Of a DNA stretch of 64,000 nucleotides, positions 45,561-53,670 are shown piece by piece. Origin of the DNA: Hylemonella gracilis str. Niagara R (GTDB lineage: Bacteria; Pseudomonadota; Gammaproteobacteria; Burkholderiales; Burkholderiaceae_C); contig NZ_JEMG01000001.1 in NCBI RefSeq assembly GCF_000600295.1, positions 1,305,031 through 1,369,030 on the forward strand. The letters are read 5' to 3'. The position numbers and the translations under genes were made by a program. How positions within the stretch are numbered: position 1 is the first letter of the stretch; each line of letters starts with the position of its first letter. The notes under the pieces were generated by a model. The model was not told the origin of the DNA. It saw only the letters and a list, made by a program, of their open reading frames with translations, and ran no database searches.

Positions 45561-46355
45561 TCAAACCCAGCCTGCGTCCACCTTGAATTCCTGGGCGGTG
45601 CACATGGCCGCGTCGTCCGAGGCCAGGAACAGCACCATGCGCGCGATGTCGTGCGGCTGCAGCTTGTCGGGCAGGCACTGGTTGCGCTTGATTTCCTGCT
45701 CGCCCTCCGCGTCCAGCCAGAGCTTGATCTGGCGCTCGGTCATGACCCAGCCGGGCGAGACGGTGTTGATGCGGATGCGGTCCAGCCCCAGGGGCTTGGC
45801 CAACCCGCGCGTCAGGCCGTTGACCGAGGACTTGGCGATGGCGTAGCAGGGGTAGGCCCCGCCCTTGCCCTGCCAGCCCGTGGAACCCAGGTTGATCACC
45901 GAACCGCCGCCCAGGCGGCGCATGCCCGGCACCACCGCCTGGATGGCGAAGAAGGCCGGTCGTTCGTTGATGGCCATGCGCTCGTCGTAGTACTCAGGCG
46001 TGACGGATTCCAGGGTGTGGCGGTCGTCGTTGGCCACGTTGTTGACCAGGGCCGAGAAGTCCCCCAACTCTTTCTCGGCATCGTGGACCGCCGATTGCAG
46101 CGCCCGCACGTCCCGCACATCGCACACGCGCCACCATGGGCGGGCATGACCGGCATCGGCCAGTTGCTGGGCCAGCGTCTCGCTGGCATCACGGGCCACG
46201 TCCACGAAGGCCACGCGCGCACCCTGTTCGGCGAAGGCGCTCACGATGGCGGCGCCAATGCCGCTGCCGCCGCCAGTGACAAAGACGTTGCGGCCTTTCA
46301 GGCTGGGAAACTGGCTGAACTGGCGGGGAGCAGAAGAGGTAGCAAGAGTGGTCAT
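45561..46355 (-). CDS. sugar 1-dehydrogenase (SDR; L-arabinose/D-galactose/D-xylose type)
   Basis: 264 aa short-chain dehydrogenase. Cofactor motif TGGGSGIG is at 27-34, NNVANDD near 105-111, and catalytic Ser158, Tyr171 and Lys175 (YAIAK) are in place. The NDDRH segment and the C-terminal LFLASDDAAMCTAQEFKVDAGWV closely resemble Caulobacter xylose dehydrogenase XylB. In this locus it most likely oxidises L-arabinose and D-galactose to their lactones. The ATG at 46355 is chosen; it lacks a good ribosome-binding site, and a TTG at 46376 is the alternative. Divergent from the lactonase gene. Confidence 0.88.
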   Translation of the reverse strand: MTTLATSSAPRQFSQFPSLKGRNVFVTGGGSGIGAAIVSAFAEQGARVAFVDVARDASETLAQQLADAGHARPWWRVCDVRDVRALQSAVHDAEKELGDFSALVNNVANDDRHTLESVTPEYYDERMAINERPAFFAIQAVVPGMRRLGGGSVINLGSTGWQGKGGAYPCYAIAKSSVNGLTRGLAKPLGLDRIRINTVSPGWVMTERQIKLWLDAEGEQEIKRNQCLPDKLQPHDIARMVLFLASDDAAMCTAQEFKVDAGWV

Positions 46356-46379
46356 ATCAATTAAGTTATCAATCAATAG
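46353..46379. promoter_or_regulatory. candidate regulator sites in the SDR/lactonase divergent promoter
   Basis: TATCAATCAATAG (46367-46379) plus a second CATATCAATTAAG overlapping the SDR start (46353-46365). The former repeats the motif at 44363-44376, suggesting that one regulator serves both halves of the sugar locus. Confidence 0.5.
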
Positions 46380-46488
46380 GAAAAAAATAGATTCCGTGTA
46401 TTAATGTGCGTTGATAAGATGGGCCGTGTCAAGAGGCCTGCGCCGGAGCCTTGCCCGGAACAGGTCAAAACAACAGATGGAGACATGC

Positions 46489-47442
46489 ATGCCGGCCCTG
46501 GAACATCCTCCCGCCACGCCCTGGCGGCCTGAGTCCCTCGCGCCCGTGATCGGTGCGCCGCGTTGTGTGCAGGCCGCCGGCGCCGAACTCGGCGAGGGCC
46601 TGCTGTGGTCGGTGCGCGAGCAGGTGCTGTACTGGGTGGACATCCTGTCGCGCCAGCTGCACCGCTGGGACCCGCGCAGCGGCGTCCAGACCCGATGGAC
46701 TTTCGCCGAGGAAATCTCTGCCCTGGCCGAACGCGCTCATGGGCCTGGCCTGGTGGTGACCCTGCGCCGGGGCTACGCCCTGTTCGACCCGGCCAGCGGT
46801 GGCGAACCCCGTTATCTGCACCAACCCGAACCCGAGCGCACCGGCAACCGCTTCAATGACGGCAAGTGCGACGCCCAGGGGCGGTTCTGGGCCGGCTCCA
46901 TGGATTTCGCCTGCGAGGCGCCCAGTGGCGCGCTCTATCGCCTGGACCCGGACGGCCGTTGCACGCGCCACGAAGACGGCTTTGCCGTCACCAACGGGCC
47001 GACCTGGAGCGGGGGCGGACCGCAGCGTCCTCGTTTCATGTACTTCAACGACACTGTGCAGGGCTGCGTCTACCGCTACGACTACGACCCTGTCGCCGGC
47101 TCCCTGTCCCACAAGGTGCTCTGGAAGCGGTTCGCGCCCGACGAGGGCCTGCCCGACGGCATGACCACGGACGCGTTGGGCCGCCTCTGGATCGCCCATT
47201 GGGGCGGCGCCCGGGTGACTTGCCATGACCCGCAGACCGCGGATGAACTGGCCCGCGTGAGCTTGCCCACGGCCCAGGTCACCAATTGCGCCTTCGGCGG
47301 CCCGGACCTGCGCACGCTCTACATCTCCACGGCCCGGGTTGGCATGGGGTCGGCGCAATTGGCAGCCGAACCGCTGGCCGGGGGGCTGTTCGCGGTGGAG
47401 GTGGACAGTCCGGGCTTGCCCGCCCACCTCTACGGTGGTTAG
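46489..47442 (+). CDS. SMP-30/gluconolactonase family sugar lactonase
   Basis: 317 aa six-bladed beta-propeller lactonase. Metal-ligand positions are visible: Glu in GAELGEGLLW, Asn in NRFNDGKCDAQGRFWAGSMD, and Asp in DGMTTDALGRLWIAHW. It opens the aldonolactone made by the SDR (arabinono- or galactonolactone) to the acid. The ATG at 46489 has GGAGA five bases upstream; ATG 46477 is the alternative. Its gene is divergent from the SDR, and galM follows 129 bases downstream. Confidence 0.9.
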   Translation: MPALEHPPATPWRPESLAPVIGAPRCVQAAGAELGEGLLWSVREQVLYWVDILSRQLHRWDPRSGVQTRWTFAEEISALAERAHGPGLVVTLRRGYALFDPASGGEPRYLHQPEPERTGNRFNDGKCDAQGRFWAGSMDFACEAPSGALYRLDPDGRCTRHEDGFAVTNGPTWSGGGPQRPRFMYFNDTVQGCVYRYDYDPVAGSLSHKVLWKRFAPDEGLPDGMTTDALGRLWIAHWGGARVTCHDPQTADELARVSLPTAQVTNCAFGGPDLRTLYISTARVGMGSAQLAAEPLAGGLFAVEVDSPGLPAHLYGG

Positions 47443-47571
47443 CCGGTTCGCGCGCCGGTGCTGTCCGTGGCCTCACTTGGCCCATCGTTTTGTGTGCCCA
47501 GGTCGCTTGGGTTTCGCGCTGCTTCTTTCTTATTGTGTTTTTAACCTTCTTGTCTTGATGAAAGTGATTGC

Positions 47572-48504
47572 ATGAGTACCCCCGCCCATCCCGTCGTCTG
47601 GCTGCACCACGCGGGGCAGCATCTGGGCCTGGTCCCTACCCTGGGTGGTGGCATGGCCGCCTGGCAGGTGGACCATCCCTCGGCTCCCCAAGGTCGGCTG
47701 GACCTCTTGCGTCCCTGGGACGGCCACACGCCGGACCAGAACAGCCTCGCCTCCTTCGCGATGGTGCCCTGGTCCAACCGCATCAGTGGCGGTGGCTTCG
47801 AGCAGGACGGCCGTTTCCACCCCATGCAGCCCAACCGCGCGGGCGAGCCTTACCCCATCCATGGCGATGGCTGGCTGCAGCCCTGGACGCTGAGCCAGCC
47901 CGCGCCCGACACGCTGGAGATGTCGCTGCGCTCACGCGGCTTCCAGGGCAACCCCTACGACTACGAGGCCGTGCAGACCTTCCGTCTGGTTCAGGGCGGG
48001 TTGGACCAGGAGGTGCGGCTGAGCAACCTCGGTGCTCAGCCCCTGCCGCATGGCATCGGCCTGCACCCCTGGTTTCCGCGCACGCCCCGCACGCGGGTCA
48101 CGGCCCCGGTGCAGGGGGTGTGGCTCAGCGGCAAGGACCCCTTGCCCGTGGGCCATACCACGCAGTACCCCGACGGTTGGGATCTGAACCAGGGCGTCTT
48201 GGCCCATGGTGATCTGATTGACAACGGCTACTCGGGCTGGGGTGGCCAGGCCCGCATCGAATGGCCGGAGCACGGCTTGGCGCTGGACGTCCACATGCCG
48301 GATTTCGAGCAGGACGGCGGCGCGGCCCAGCATTTCTGCCTGATCTATCGCCCGCCGCAGGGGCCGGCCTTCTGCTTCGAGCCCATCACCCAGCCCATTG
48401 ATGCCTTCCACCTGCCAGGCCGTCCGGGCCTGCGGGTGCTGGGCCAGGGCGAGAGCATGACCCTGCGCGTGTGCTGGCGCCTGGCCCCGCTGGCGCAGGC
48501 GTGA
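47572..48504 (+). CDS. galM: aldose 1-epimerase (galactose mutarotase family)
   Basis: 310 aa beta-sandwich mutarotase-like protein. The catalytic-type His residues lie in PYPIHGDGWLQPW and GIGLHPWFPRT and the general-base Glu in FEPITQPIDAF. It interconverts alpha and beta anomers of aldoses, which would feed the anomer-specific SDR. A GAAAG element precedes the ATG. As the companion of the lactonase gene it fits galactose or arabinose use. The short length places it with the YeaD/GalM-like group rather than classical GalM (about 345 aa). Confidence 0.9.
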   Translation: MSTPAHPVVWLHHAGQHLGLVPTLGGGMAAWQVDHPSAPQGRLDLLRPWDGHTPDQNSLASFAMVPWSNRISGGGFEQDGRFHPMQPNRAGEPYPIHGDGWLQPWTLSQPAPDTLEMSLRSRGFQGNPYDYEAVQTFRLVQGGLDQEVRLSNLGAQPLPHGIGLHPWFPRTPRTRVTAPVQGVWLSGKDPLPVGHTTQYPDGWDLNQGVLAHGDLIDNGYSGWGGQARIEWPEHGLALDVHMPDFEQDGGAAQHFCLIYRPPQGPAFCFEPITQPIDAFHLPGRPGLRVLGQGESMTLRVCWRLAPLAQA

Positions 48505-48560
48505 GCGACGTGCCGCGCAGTGGCTGCGCGCCAGCGGGTTCAACCGCGGCCACGCATGTT

Positions 48561-48594
48561 TGTTGAAACTATCAATTGAATTTATGGTTCAACA
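48561..48594. promoter_or_regulatory. inverted repeat upstream of the small HTH regulator
   Basis: TGTTGAAAC (48561-48569) and GGTTCAACA (48586-48594) form a 9-bp inverted repeat with one mismatch around an AT-rich spacer, 42 bases before the regulator start. A likely autoregulatory operator. Confidence 0.5.
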
Positions 48595-48635
48595 GCTAGT
48601 GCATTTCCCATGCCGTCGAAATTTAGTTTCCGGGC

Positions 48636-49049
48636 ATGGACAACAAGCTCGAATTCGCCCGGCGCCTGCGCGAGGCCATGCTGGCGGCGGGATTGGACTC
48701 GAGACCCAGCGTGCTGTTGAACTTGTTCAACAGCCGCTACTGGGGCCGCTCGGTCACCTTCCAGGCGGTGTCGCGCTGGTTGAAGGGCGAGGCGATTCCC
48801 GCCCAGGACAAGCTGGTGGTGCTGGCCGAGCTGTTGCGTGTCGAGCCCAGCGTCTTGCGTTTCGGGGTCCAGGCGCGAGCCCGCCTGCAGGCCAGGGAGC
48901 AGCGCTGGGAAGATGGCGTCGGCTACACCGAGCGTGAAACCTTCGAAGCCTTTCTGAATCTGCCCCCGTCGCAACGCAAACTGGTCGGGGACATCATCCG
49001 GGCCTTCTCCGCCCTGGCTGGCAAAGGCGCCGAACACGGAAAACGATAG
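48636..49049 (+). CDS. small helix-turn-helix (XRE-like) regulator
   Basis: 137 aa. Residues about 5-75 form an XRE-like DNA-binding domain (EFARRLREAMLAAGLDSRPS and TFQAVSRWLKGEAIPAQDKL, with the recognition helix in VTFQAVSRWLKG). The C-terminal helix pair (ETFEAFLNLPPSQRKLVGDI) is probably for dimerisation. The pattern resembles stand-alone regulators of Burkholderiales seen near core genes. Regulated genes unknown; the inverted repeat at 48561 suggests self-control. It is convergent with queF. Confidence 0.8.
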   Translation: MDNKLEFARRLREAMLAAGLDSRPSVLLNLFNSRYWGRSVTFQAVSRWLKGEAIPAQDKLVVLAELLRVEPSVLRFGVQARARLQAREQRWEDGVGYTERETFEAFLNLPPSQRKLVGDIIRAFSALAGKGAEHGKR

Positions 49050-49107
49050 GCGCGGGCCTGGCGTGGGGTCGCCTCACGGGGTATCTGCGCGCAGCGCGAG
49101 AACCGCC

Positions 49108-49980
49108 TCACTGCCGCGCCGTGCGCACGTTGGGCGGCAAGGTCTGCGGGTGGCTGCTGCGCCAGGGGTTGATGTCCAGGCCGCCGCGGCGCGTGTAGCG
49201 CGCGTAGACCGTCAGTTTGGTCGGTTTGCAGCGGCGCATCACGTCCATGTAGATGCGCTCCACGCATTGCTCGTGGAATTCGTTGTGCTGGCGGAAACTC
49301 ACCAAGTACTGAAGCAGGCCAGCCTGGTCGATCTGCGGGCCGCTGTAGCTGATCTGCACGCTGCCCCAATCGGGTTGCCCGGTCACCAGGCAATTGCTCT
49401 TGAGCAAACCGCTGGTCAACGTTTCCGTCACCGGCTGTTCGTCGAAGGCGGCGCTCAGCAGTTCGGGCGCGGGTTGGTACTGCGTGCATTCCACGTCGAG
49501 GCGGTCGATGCTCAGGCCGTCGAGTTCGTGGATGGGTTCCTGGTCGAACTGCTCGGGCGTGAGCAGGCGCAGGCCCACGAAGCCGGACTTGCCCGAGCCG
49601 CGCCAGACAGCCTCGCTCAGGTCCATGCGCAGCCTGACCTTCACCTCGTCGGCGTCGGTGAACTTGGTGTTGTTGAAGCTGTTGAGGTAGAGCTTGAAGG
49701 ACTTGCTCTCGACGATGTTGGGCGTCTCGCAGGGCACGGTGACGTGGGCGATGGCCACCTGCGGTTTGCCGCGCGCGTTGAGCCAGCTCAGCTCATACGC
49801 GGTCCAGAGGTCCGCCCCCAGGAAGGGCAGGGTGCTGCCTTTCTTGAGCTGGGGGATGCCAATCTCTTCGCGCTTGGCCGCGCGCGGCAGCGGGAACAGC
49901 AGACGGGGGTCGTACTGGTCGGTGTAGGCGGAGGCCTTGCCGAGCTGGGAGTCTTCGGGCGTGGGTGCGGGGGGGGTCAT
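49108..49980 (-). CDS. queF: NADPH-dependent 7-cyano-7-deazaguanine reductase QueF
   Basis: 290 aa bimodular (type II, E. coli-like) QueF that reduces preQ0 to preQ1 in queuosine synthesis. Cys197 ([15 protein letters not shown]) is the catalytic thiol forming the thioimide, and [13 protein letters not shown] (91-103) is the QueF NADPH/substrate motif. An ATG two codons upstream (49986) is an equally possible start. It lies 11 bases after yaaA on the same strand, forming a small operon. Confidence 0.95.
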   Translation of the reverse strand: MTPPAPTPEDSQLGKASAYTDQYDPRLLFPLPRAAKREEIGIPQLKKGSTLPFLGADLWTAYELSWLNARGKPQVAIAHVTVPCETPNIVESKSFKLYLNSFNNTKFTDADEVKVRLRMDLSEAVWRGSGKSGFVGLRLLTPEQFDQEPIHELDGLSIDRLDVECTQYQPAPELLSAAFDEQPVTETLTSGLLKSNCLVTGQPDWGSVQISYSGPQIDQAGLLQYLVSFRQHNEFHEQCVERIYMDVMRRCKPTKLTVYARYTRRGGLDINPWRSSHPQTLPPNVRTARQ

Positions 49981-49991
49981 GGCCATGAGGG

Positions 49992-50783
49992 TCAGTCCTG
50001 GACTCTGCGACGGAATACCAGGCGGTCCGGCTCGGACGCCGCGGCGTCGAAGCCATACCCGTCCACCTTGAACTTTTCCAACTGCTTGGGCGTGGTGACA
50101 CGCTTGCTGGCGGCGTAGCGGGCCATCAGGCCGCGCGCGCGCTTGGCGTTGAAGCTGATCACTTTGTACTGGCCGCCCTTGTAGTCCTCGAACACGCATT
50201 CAACGACACGGGCCTGCAGCACCTTGCGGTCCACGGACTTGAAGTACTCCTGCGAGGCCAGGTTGACGACGATGGGGTTCTTTTCGTCTTCAAGGCGCAG
50301 GTTCAGGTGGTCGGCGATCGCGCGACCCCAGAACTGGTAGAGGTTCTTGCAGGCTTTGCCGTTTTTTTCTGTCGGCAGGGCCGTGCCCATCTCGAGGCGG
50401 TAAGGCTGCATCCAGTCCAGCGGACGCAGCACGCCGTAGAGGCCGCTGAGGATGCAGACATGGTCTTGCATCCAATCCAGGGTTTCGCGTGGCAGCGTCT
50501 TCGCGTCCAGCCCTTCGTACACATCGCCGTTGAAGGCCAGCACGGCCTGGCGCGAGTTCTTGGCGGTGAATTTCGGTGTCCAGGCCGCGTAGCGTGCCAC
50601 ATTGAGTTGCGAGAGCGCATCGCTCAGGTCCATCAATTCGGCGATTTGCTGCGGTGCGTAGCCGCGCAGGACTTGGATGAGCTCGGTGGCCTGCTTGATG
50701 AACAGGGGCTGGCTGTGGGGCAGGTCTTTGTCGACCGGACTGTCGTAGTCCAGGGACTTGGCGGGAGAAAGAAGAAACAGCAT
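49992..50783 (-). CDS. yaaA: YaaA family protein (peroxide stress)
   Basis: 263 aa, begins [16 protein letters not shown], the invariant YaaA/DUF328 start. The helix-hairpin-helix-like [21 protein letters not shown] and the C-terminal [10 protein letters not shown] segments are conserved. In E. coli YaaA lowers free intracellular iron during hydrogen peroxide stress and binds DNA. The GtrA gene lies 21 bases upstream in the opposite sense of the operon order (same strand), so read-through from the glycolipid operon is possible. Confidence 0.94.
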   Translation of the reverse strand: MLFLLSPAKSLDYDSPVDKDLPHSQPLFIKQATELIQVLRGYAPQQIAELMDLSDALSQLNVARYAAWTPKFTAKNSRQAVLAFNGDVYEGLDAKTLPRETLDWMQDHVCILSGLYGVLRPLDWMQPYRLEMGTALPTEKNGKACKNLYQFWGRAIADHLNLRLEDEKNPIVVNLASQEYFKSVDRKVLQARVVECVFEDYKGGQYKVISFNAKRARGLMARYAASKRVTTPKQLEKFKVDGYGFDAAASEPDRLVFRRRVQD

Positions 50784-50804
50784 GGAGCGGATTATGCGGA
50801 TGAC

Positions 50805-51227
50805 TCAGGGCGCTTCACGACGGGGCCCAGACCTGAACGCCCAGTAGCGGCTGGCGAGGAAAGTCAGCACGGCCTGCACGATCAGAATGCCGGCCAGCAG
50901 CCCGTCGTAAGGCAGGTCGGTGCCGCGCAGCAACGCGACGTAGGCGATTTCGTTGAGCACGAAATTGCCGGACGAAATCAGGAAGAGGCGACGCGCGGCC
51001 ACATTCCAGCGTGCCCCACAGGAGCGGAAGGTCAGGAAGTGGTGGCCTGCGAAGGACACGACAAAGGCGATCAACCAACCGGCGACGTTCGCCAGCGGGG
51101 GCGTCCAGTCCAGCCAGGTCACCAGCAGCACAGTCACGCTCCAATGTGTGAGGGCGGCCGTCACACCCACGGCGACGAAGCTGGTCAACTGTCGGACGAG
51201 CTGGGCGAATTGGGTCCTGCGTGTCAT
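50805..51227 (-). CDS. GtrA family membrane protein (putative lipid-linked sugar flippase)
   Basis: 140 aa with four membrane spans. It has the GtrA pattern: FVAVGVTAALTHWSVTVLLV in span 1, NVAGWLIAFVVSFAGHHFLTF, and a C-terminal LASRYWAF. GtrA proteins are thought to flip undecaprenyl-phosphate-linked sugars across the inner membrane. The ATG at 51227 overlaps the stop of the DUF6056-like gene (TGATG). It is the last gene of the four-gene operon and supplies the expected flippase for the sugar made by the GT2 and deacetylase genes. Confidence 0.9.
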   Translation of the reverse strand: MTRRTQFAQLVRQLTSFVAVGVTAALTHWSVTVLLVTWLDWTPPLANVAGWLIAFVVSFAGHHFLTFRSCGARWNVAARRLFLISSGNFVLNEIAYVALLRGTDLPYDGLLAGILIVQAVLTFLASRYWAFRSGPRREAP

Positions 51228-52780
51228 CAACGTGGCCTCTTGCGGATGTCCCGGCCCCAGGCTTGCATCGCCTGCTGCGCGGCCTTTTGCCCGGGCGATA
51301 GCATGGCCCGCGCCTGCTCGGCCGTGCGGTAAGGCCCCGAGACCTCGAACTGCCGTATCGCGGCCCAGGTGCCTTCGTACCAGCTCATCATTTCGTCATT
51401 GAAGAACTCAGTGAATGGTTCGGACTCGTCGCGCAAGAGTGGCAGCCAGTGGTACTTCGGAATGAAGATGTAGACATCACCGCGCGCCATGCCCTCGTGG
51501 ATGATCTGCTGACGCACGGTGTTCTGCTGCGCCACCTGGTGGTAGGCGCGCAGCATCAGGCCATGAGACAGCGCGAACACCAGCGCCAGGCCCACCGTGA
51601 AAACGTTCAAGCCACGCCGCAAGCGACGCGTGGTACCGGCATCGCCGCCGTGTTGTTCCCAGGAGACCAACAGGGCACTGATGGCCAACAACAGATACAT
51701 GTGGGTGCCGGCGAGCGACCGTTGCGGCAGCACCGGCGACGCGACCATGATGGCCAAGGAAAACACCGCCGCCAACATGAAAAGCCAGCTCAGGGCACGG
51801 TGTTGCCGGTTGGGTGCCGCCGTGAGTCGTTGCGTGATCAGCAAGAGCACCAGCACAGTCAACAAGACCAGACCCAGATGGTGCAGGGCCAGGGGCACGC
51901 GCTCGGTGAAGTGCAGCAGGATCCGGTCGTCCCAGCCCAGCTTGTTCCACTTGATGAAGATCTGCTGACGGACCGCATTGCCCGGCGCGAGCAGCAGGGC
52001 TGCCATGCCCAGCGCGTAGCCCACGCCGTAGGCCAGGAGCCTGCCATGCACGGCCCGCCAGCGTCCGCCGTCCCGCACCAACAGCACATGAAGACCGACC
52101 AGGCCCATCAGCAGCAGGGTCGAGAGGCTGGTGTTTTCGTTGGTGCATCCCGCGATGGGGGAGAGCAGCAGCGTCAGAACCGAGCGCCAGGAGTTGCCCG
52201 CGCGGCTCGCAGGCGCCACCGCCCTGACTGCCAGCGCCTCGCGGAGGTAGAGGCCGAGAAACAGCAGCTGCAGCACGTTCGTCCACACGTAGTTGGCTGA
52301 GCCGACGAGCCAGAAATTGATTTCACCCAGAGCGGGGTTGCCCAGCCAATACAGCAGGAACAGCAGGGCGAAAGTCTGGACTGCGTTCGCGGCTTGGGAT
52401 GAGGGCGACGACGAGGGACCCGCAGGGGTGGCCTGAGCGCGTGGAGCGCACTCAAAACGCGGGAGCCACCAGAGCAGCGCGATCAATGCGACAAAGGCCA
52501 GGGTGTTGACGGTGGCGGCAAAGCCATGGCTGCGCTGACTGAGCACGGCGCTGGACAGGAAGTCGGCCACCAGCCGACCACTCCAGCTGGTGTAGTGCTT
52601 CCAGGTCGCGGCCCAGCCGATGCCCTTGTGCGTGTAGGCGTAATCGTCCGAATGCATGGGCGTGAGCCACTGCAGCGGCCACATCAGCGCGAAGCAGGCG
52701 AGCAGCGCCAACGACATGAGCATCCAGGTCTTGCGTGCCTGACGATCCTGAAAGGGTTGGTACAGCGCTGGCCGCGTCAT
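51227..52780 (-). CDS. DUF6056-like multi-spanning membrane protein, probable GT-C glycosyltransferase
   Basis: 517 aa with about ten to eleven membrane spans. Just after the first span it reads LTPMHSDDYAYTHKG; the Asp45-Asp46 pair in the first periplasmic loop is the position and type of motif used by GT-C enzymes. It looks like DUF6056 proteins. The C-terminal 90 residues are soluble and probably periplasmic (GDVYIFIPKYHWLPLL). It is inferred to transfer a sugar from undecaprenyl phosphate to an envelope acceptor. Overlaps with both neighbours (4 and 3 bases) indicate translational coupling. Confidence 0.78.
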   Translation of the reverse strand: MTRPALYQPFQDRQARKTWMLMSLALLACFALMWPLQWLTPMHSDDYAYTHKGIGWAATWKHYTSWSGRLVADFLSSAVLSQRSHGFAATVNTLAFVALIALLWWLPRFECAPRAQATPAGPSSSPSSQAANAVQTFALLFLLYWLGNPALGEINFWLVGSANYVWTNVLQLLFLGLYLREALAVRAVAPASRAGNSWRSVLTLLLSPIAGCTNENTSLSTLLLMGLVGLHVLLVRDGGRWRAVHGRLLAYGVGYALGMAALLLAPGNAVRQQIFIKWNKLGWDDRILLHFTERVPLALHHLGLVLLTVLVLLLITQRLTAAPNRQHRALSWLFMLAAVFSLAIMVASPVLPQRSLAGTHMYLLLAISALLVSWEQHGGDAGTTRRLRRGLNVFTVGLALVFALSHGLMLRAYHQVAQQNTVRQQIIHEGMARGDVYIFIPKYHWLPLLRDESEPFTEFFNDEMMSWYEGTWAAIRQFEVSGPYRTAEQARAMLSPGQKAAQQAMQAWGRDIRKRPR

Positions 52781-53670
52781 GGCAGCAGGGCCGACAGTTT
52801 GCGCAGTTGCACGTTCGCGGCGCGCAGTGCTTCGGGGTAGGCCGAAGACATGAAATACCGGTGCTCCACGAGCCGCTGGGCTGCGATCGAGTCGGGCGCG
52901 CCATCGGCTTCTTGCGCCTCGCGCGCCGGGTGGCACATGATCAGCATCCCCGGCTGGGCGGCTTGCAACCACTGCGCGAAGCAGGCGCCATAGTCCGGGC
53001 GGTCAAACCCATAGACGCCTGCGAAGCCCCGGTTGCTTGGCACGCCGTGGCGTGACAGCTCGGTCGCGAAGGCATGACCGCCCAGCAGTGCCAGGACCCT
53101 GGGTTTGCCGCGCCAGCCTGGGTCGGCCGGCACCGTGTTGCGCACCCAGGGGCCGGTAGCGGCGAGGCCGCCCACGCCCTGCGTGGCGAGGCCCGAACCA
53201 GACGGACTCCCCCGGGGGTAGCGTCGCGCCAGAACCTCCAGCAGCACCTCGCGCACGCCTCGGAGCTGGTGCACATGCTGGTGGCCATCGATGAAATCCG
53301 GTCCGCGACCCAAACCCTGTTCAAAGGCGTCGAGTTGTCGTTGCAAGGCCGTGGAGATCATCGTCCGAACGGCTTTGCGGCGCAGTTCGCCCGCCAGGCT
53401 GCGCAAGACGAGGCCCGGCAGGGAGGCCATGGCGGGCGCGCCGAAACCCTCCGTGAGATTGAAGTGCAGGCCCAGGTCCGCCACGGGTTGCGTGCTCCCG
53501 TCCTCGGCCAAGCGCTCACGCAAGGCGGGGGCCGCCCATGCGTGCCAACGCGTGGCCGTGCTGAAGCAGCTGATCGCGCTCAGGCGGTCTCGGTCCAGCA
53601 GTTCCAGTATGCCCGTGCTGATCGCGGTGTTCTGCGCGTAGTCATCCGCGCAGACGGTGATGGGGGTCAT
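52777..53670 (-). CDS. YdjC/ChbG/HpnK-family carbohydrate deacetylase, NaxD-like
   Basis: 297 aa. Metal and catalytic positions of the YdjC family are clear: Asp9-Asp10 in VCADDYAQN, His69 in LGLHFNLTEGFG, and the FIDGHQHVHQLRG motif (126-137). The late CHPARE segment is also conserved. The family removes N-acetyl groups; in Francisella and Bordetella the related NaxD deacetylates an undecaprenyl-phosphate-linked HexNAc. Set between a GtrB-like GT2 and a GT-C-like protein, it probably makes a free amino sugar on the lipid carrier. ChbG and HpnK roles are less likely because no chitobiose or hopanoid genes are near. Confidence 0.85.
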   Translation of the reverse strand: MTPITVCADDYAQNTAISTGILELLDRDRLSAISCFSTATRWHAWAAPALRERLAEDGSTQPVADLGLHFNLTEGFGAPAMASLPGLVLRSLAGELRRKAVRTMISTALQRQLDAFEQGLGRGPDFIDGHQHVHQLRGVREVLLEVLARRYPRGSPSGSGLATQGVGGLAATGPWVRNTVPADPGWRGKPRVLALLGGHAFATELSRHGVPSNRGFAGVYGFDRPDYGACFAQWLQAAQPGMLIMCHPAREAQEADGAPDSIAAQRLVEHRYFMSSAYPEALRAANVQLRKLSALLP

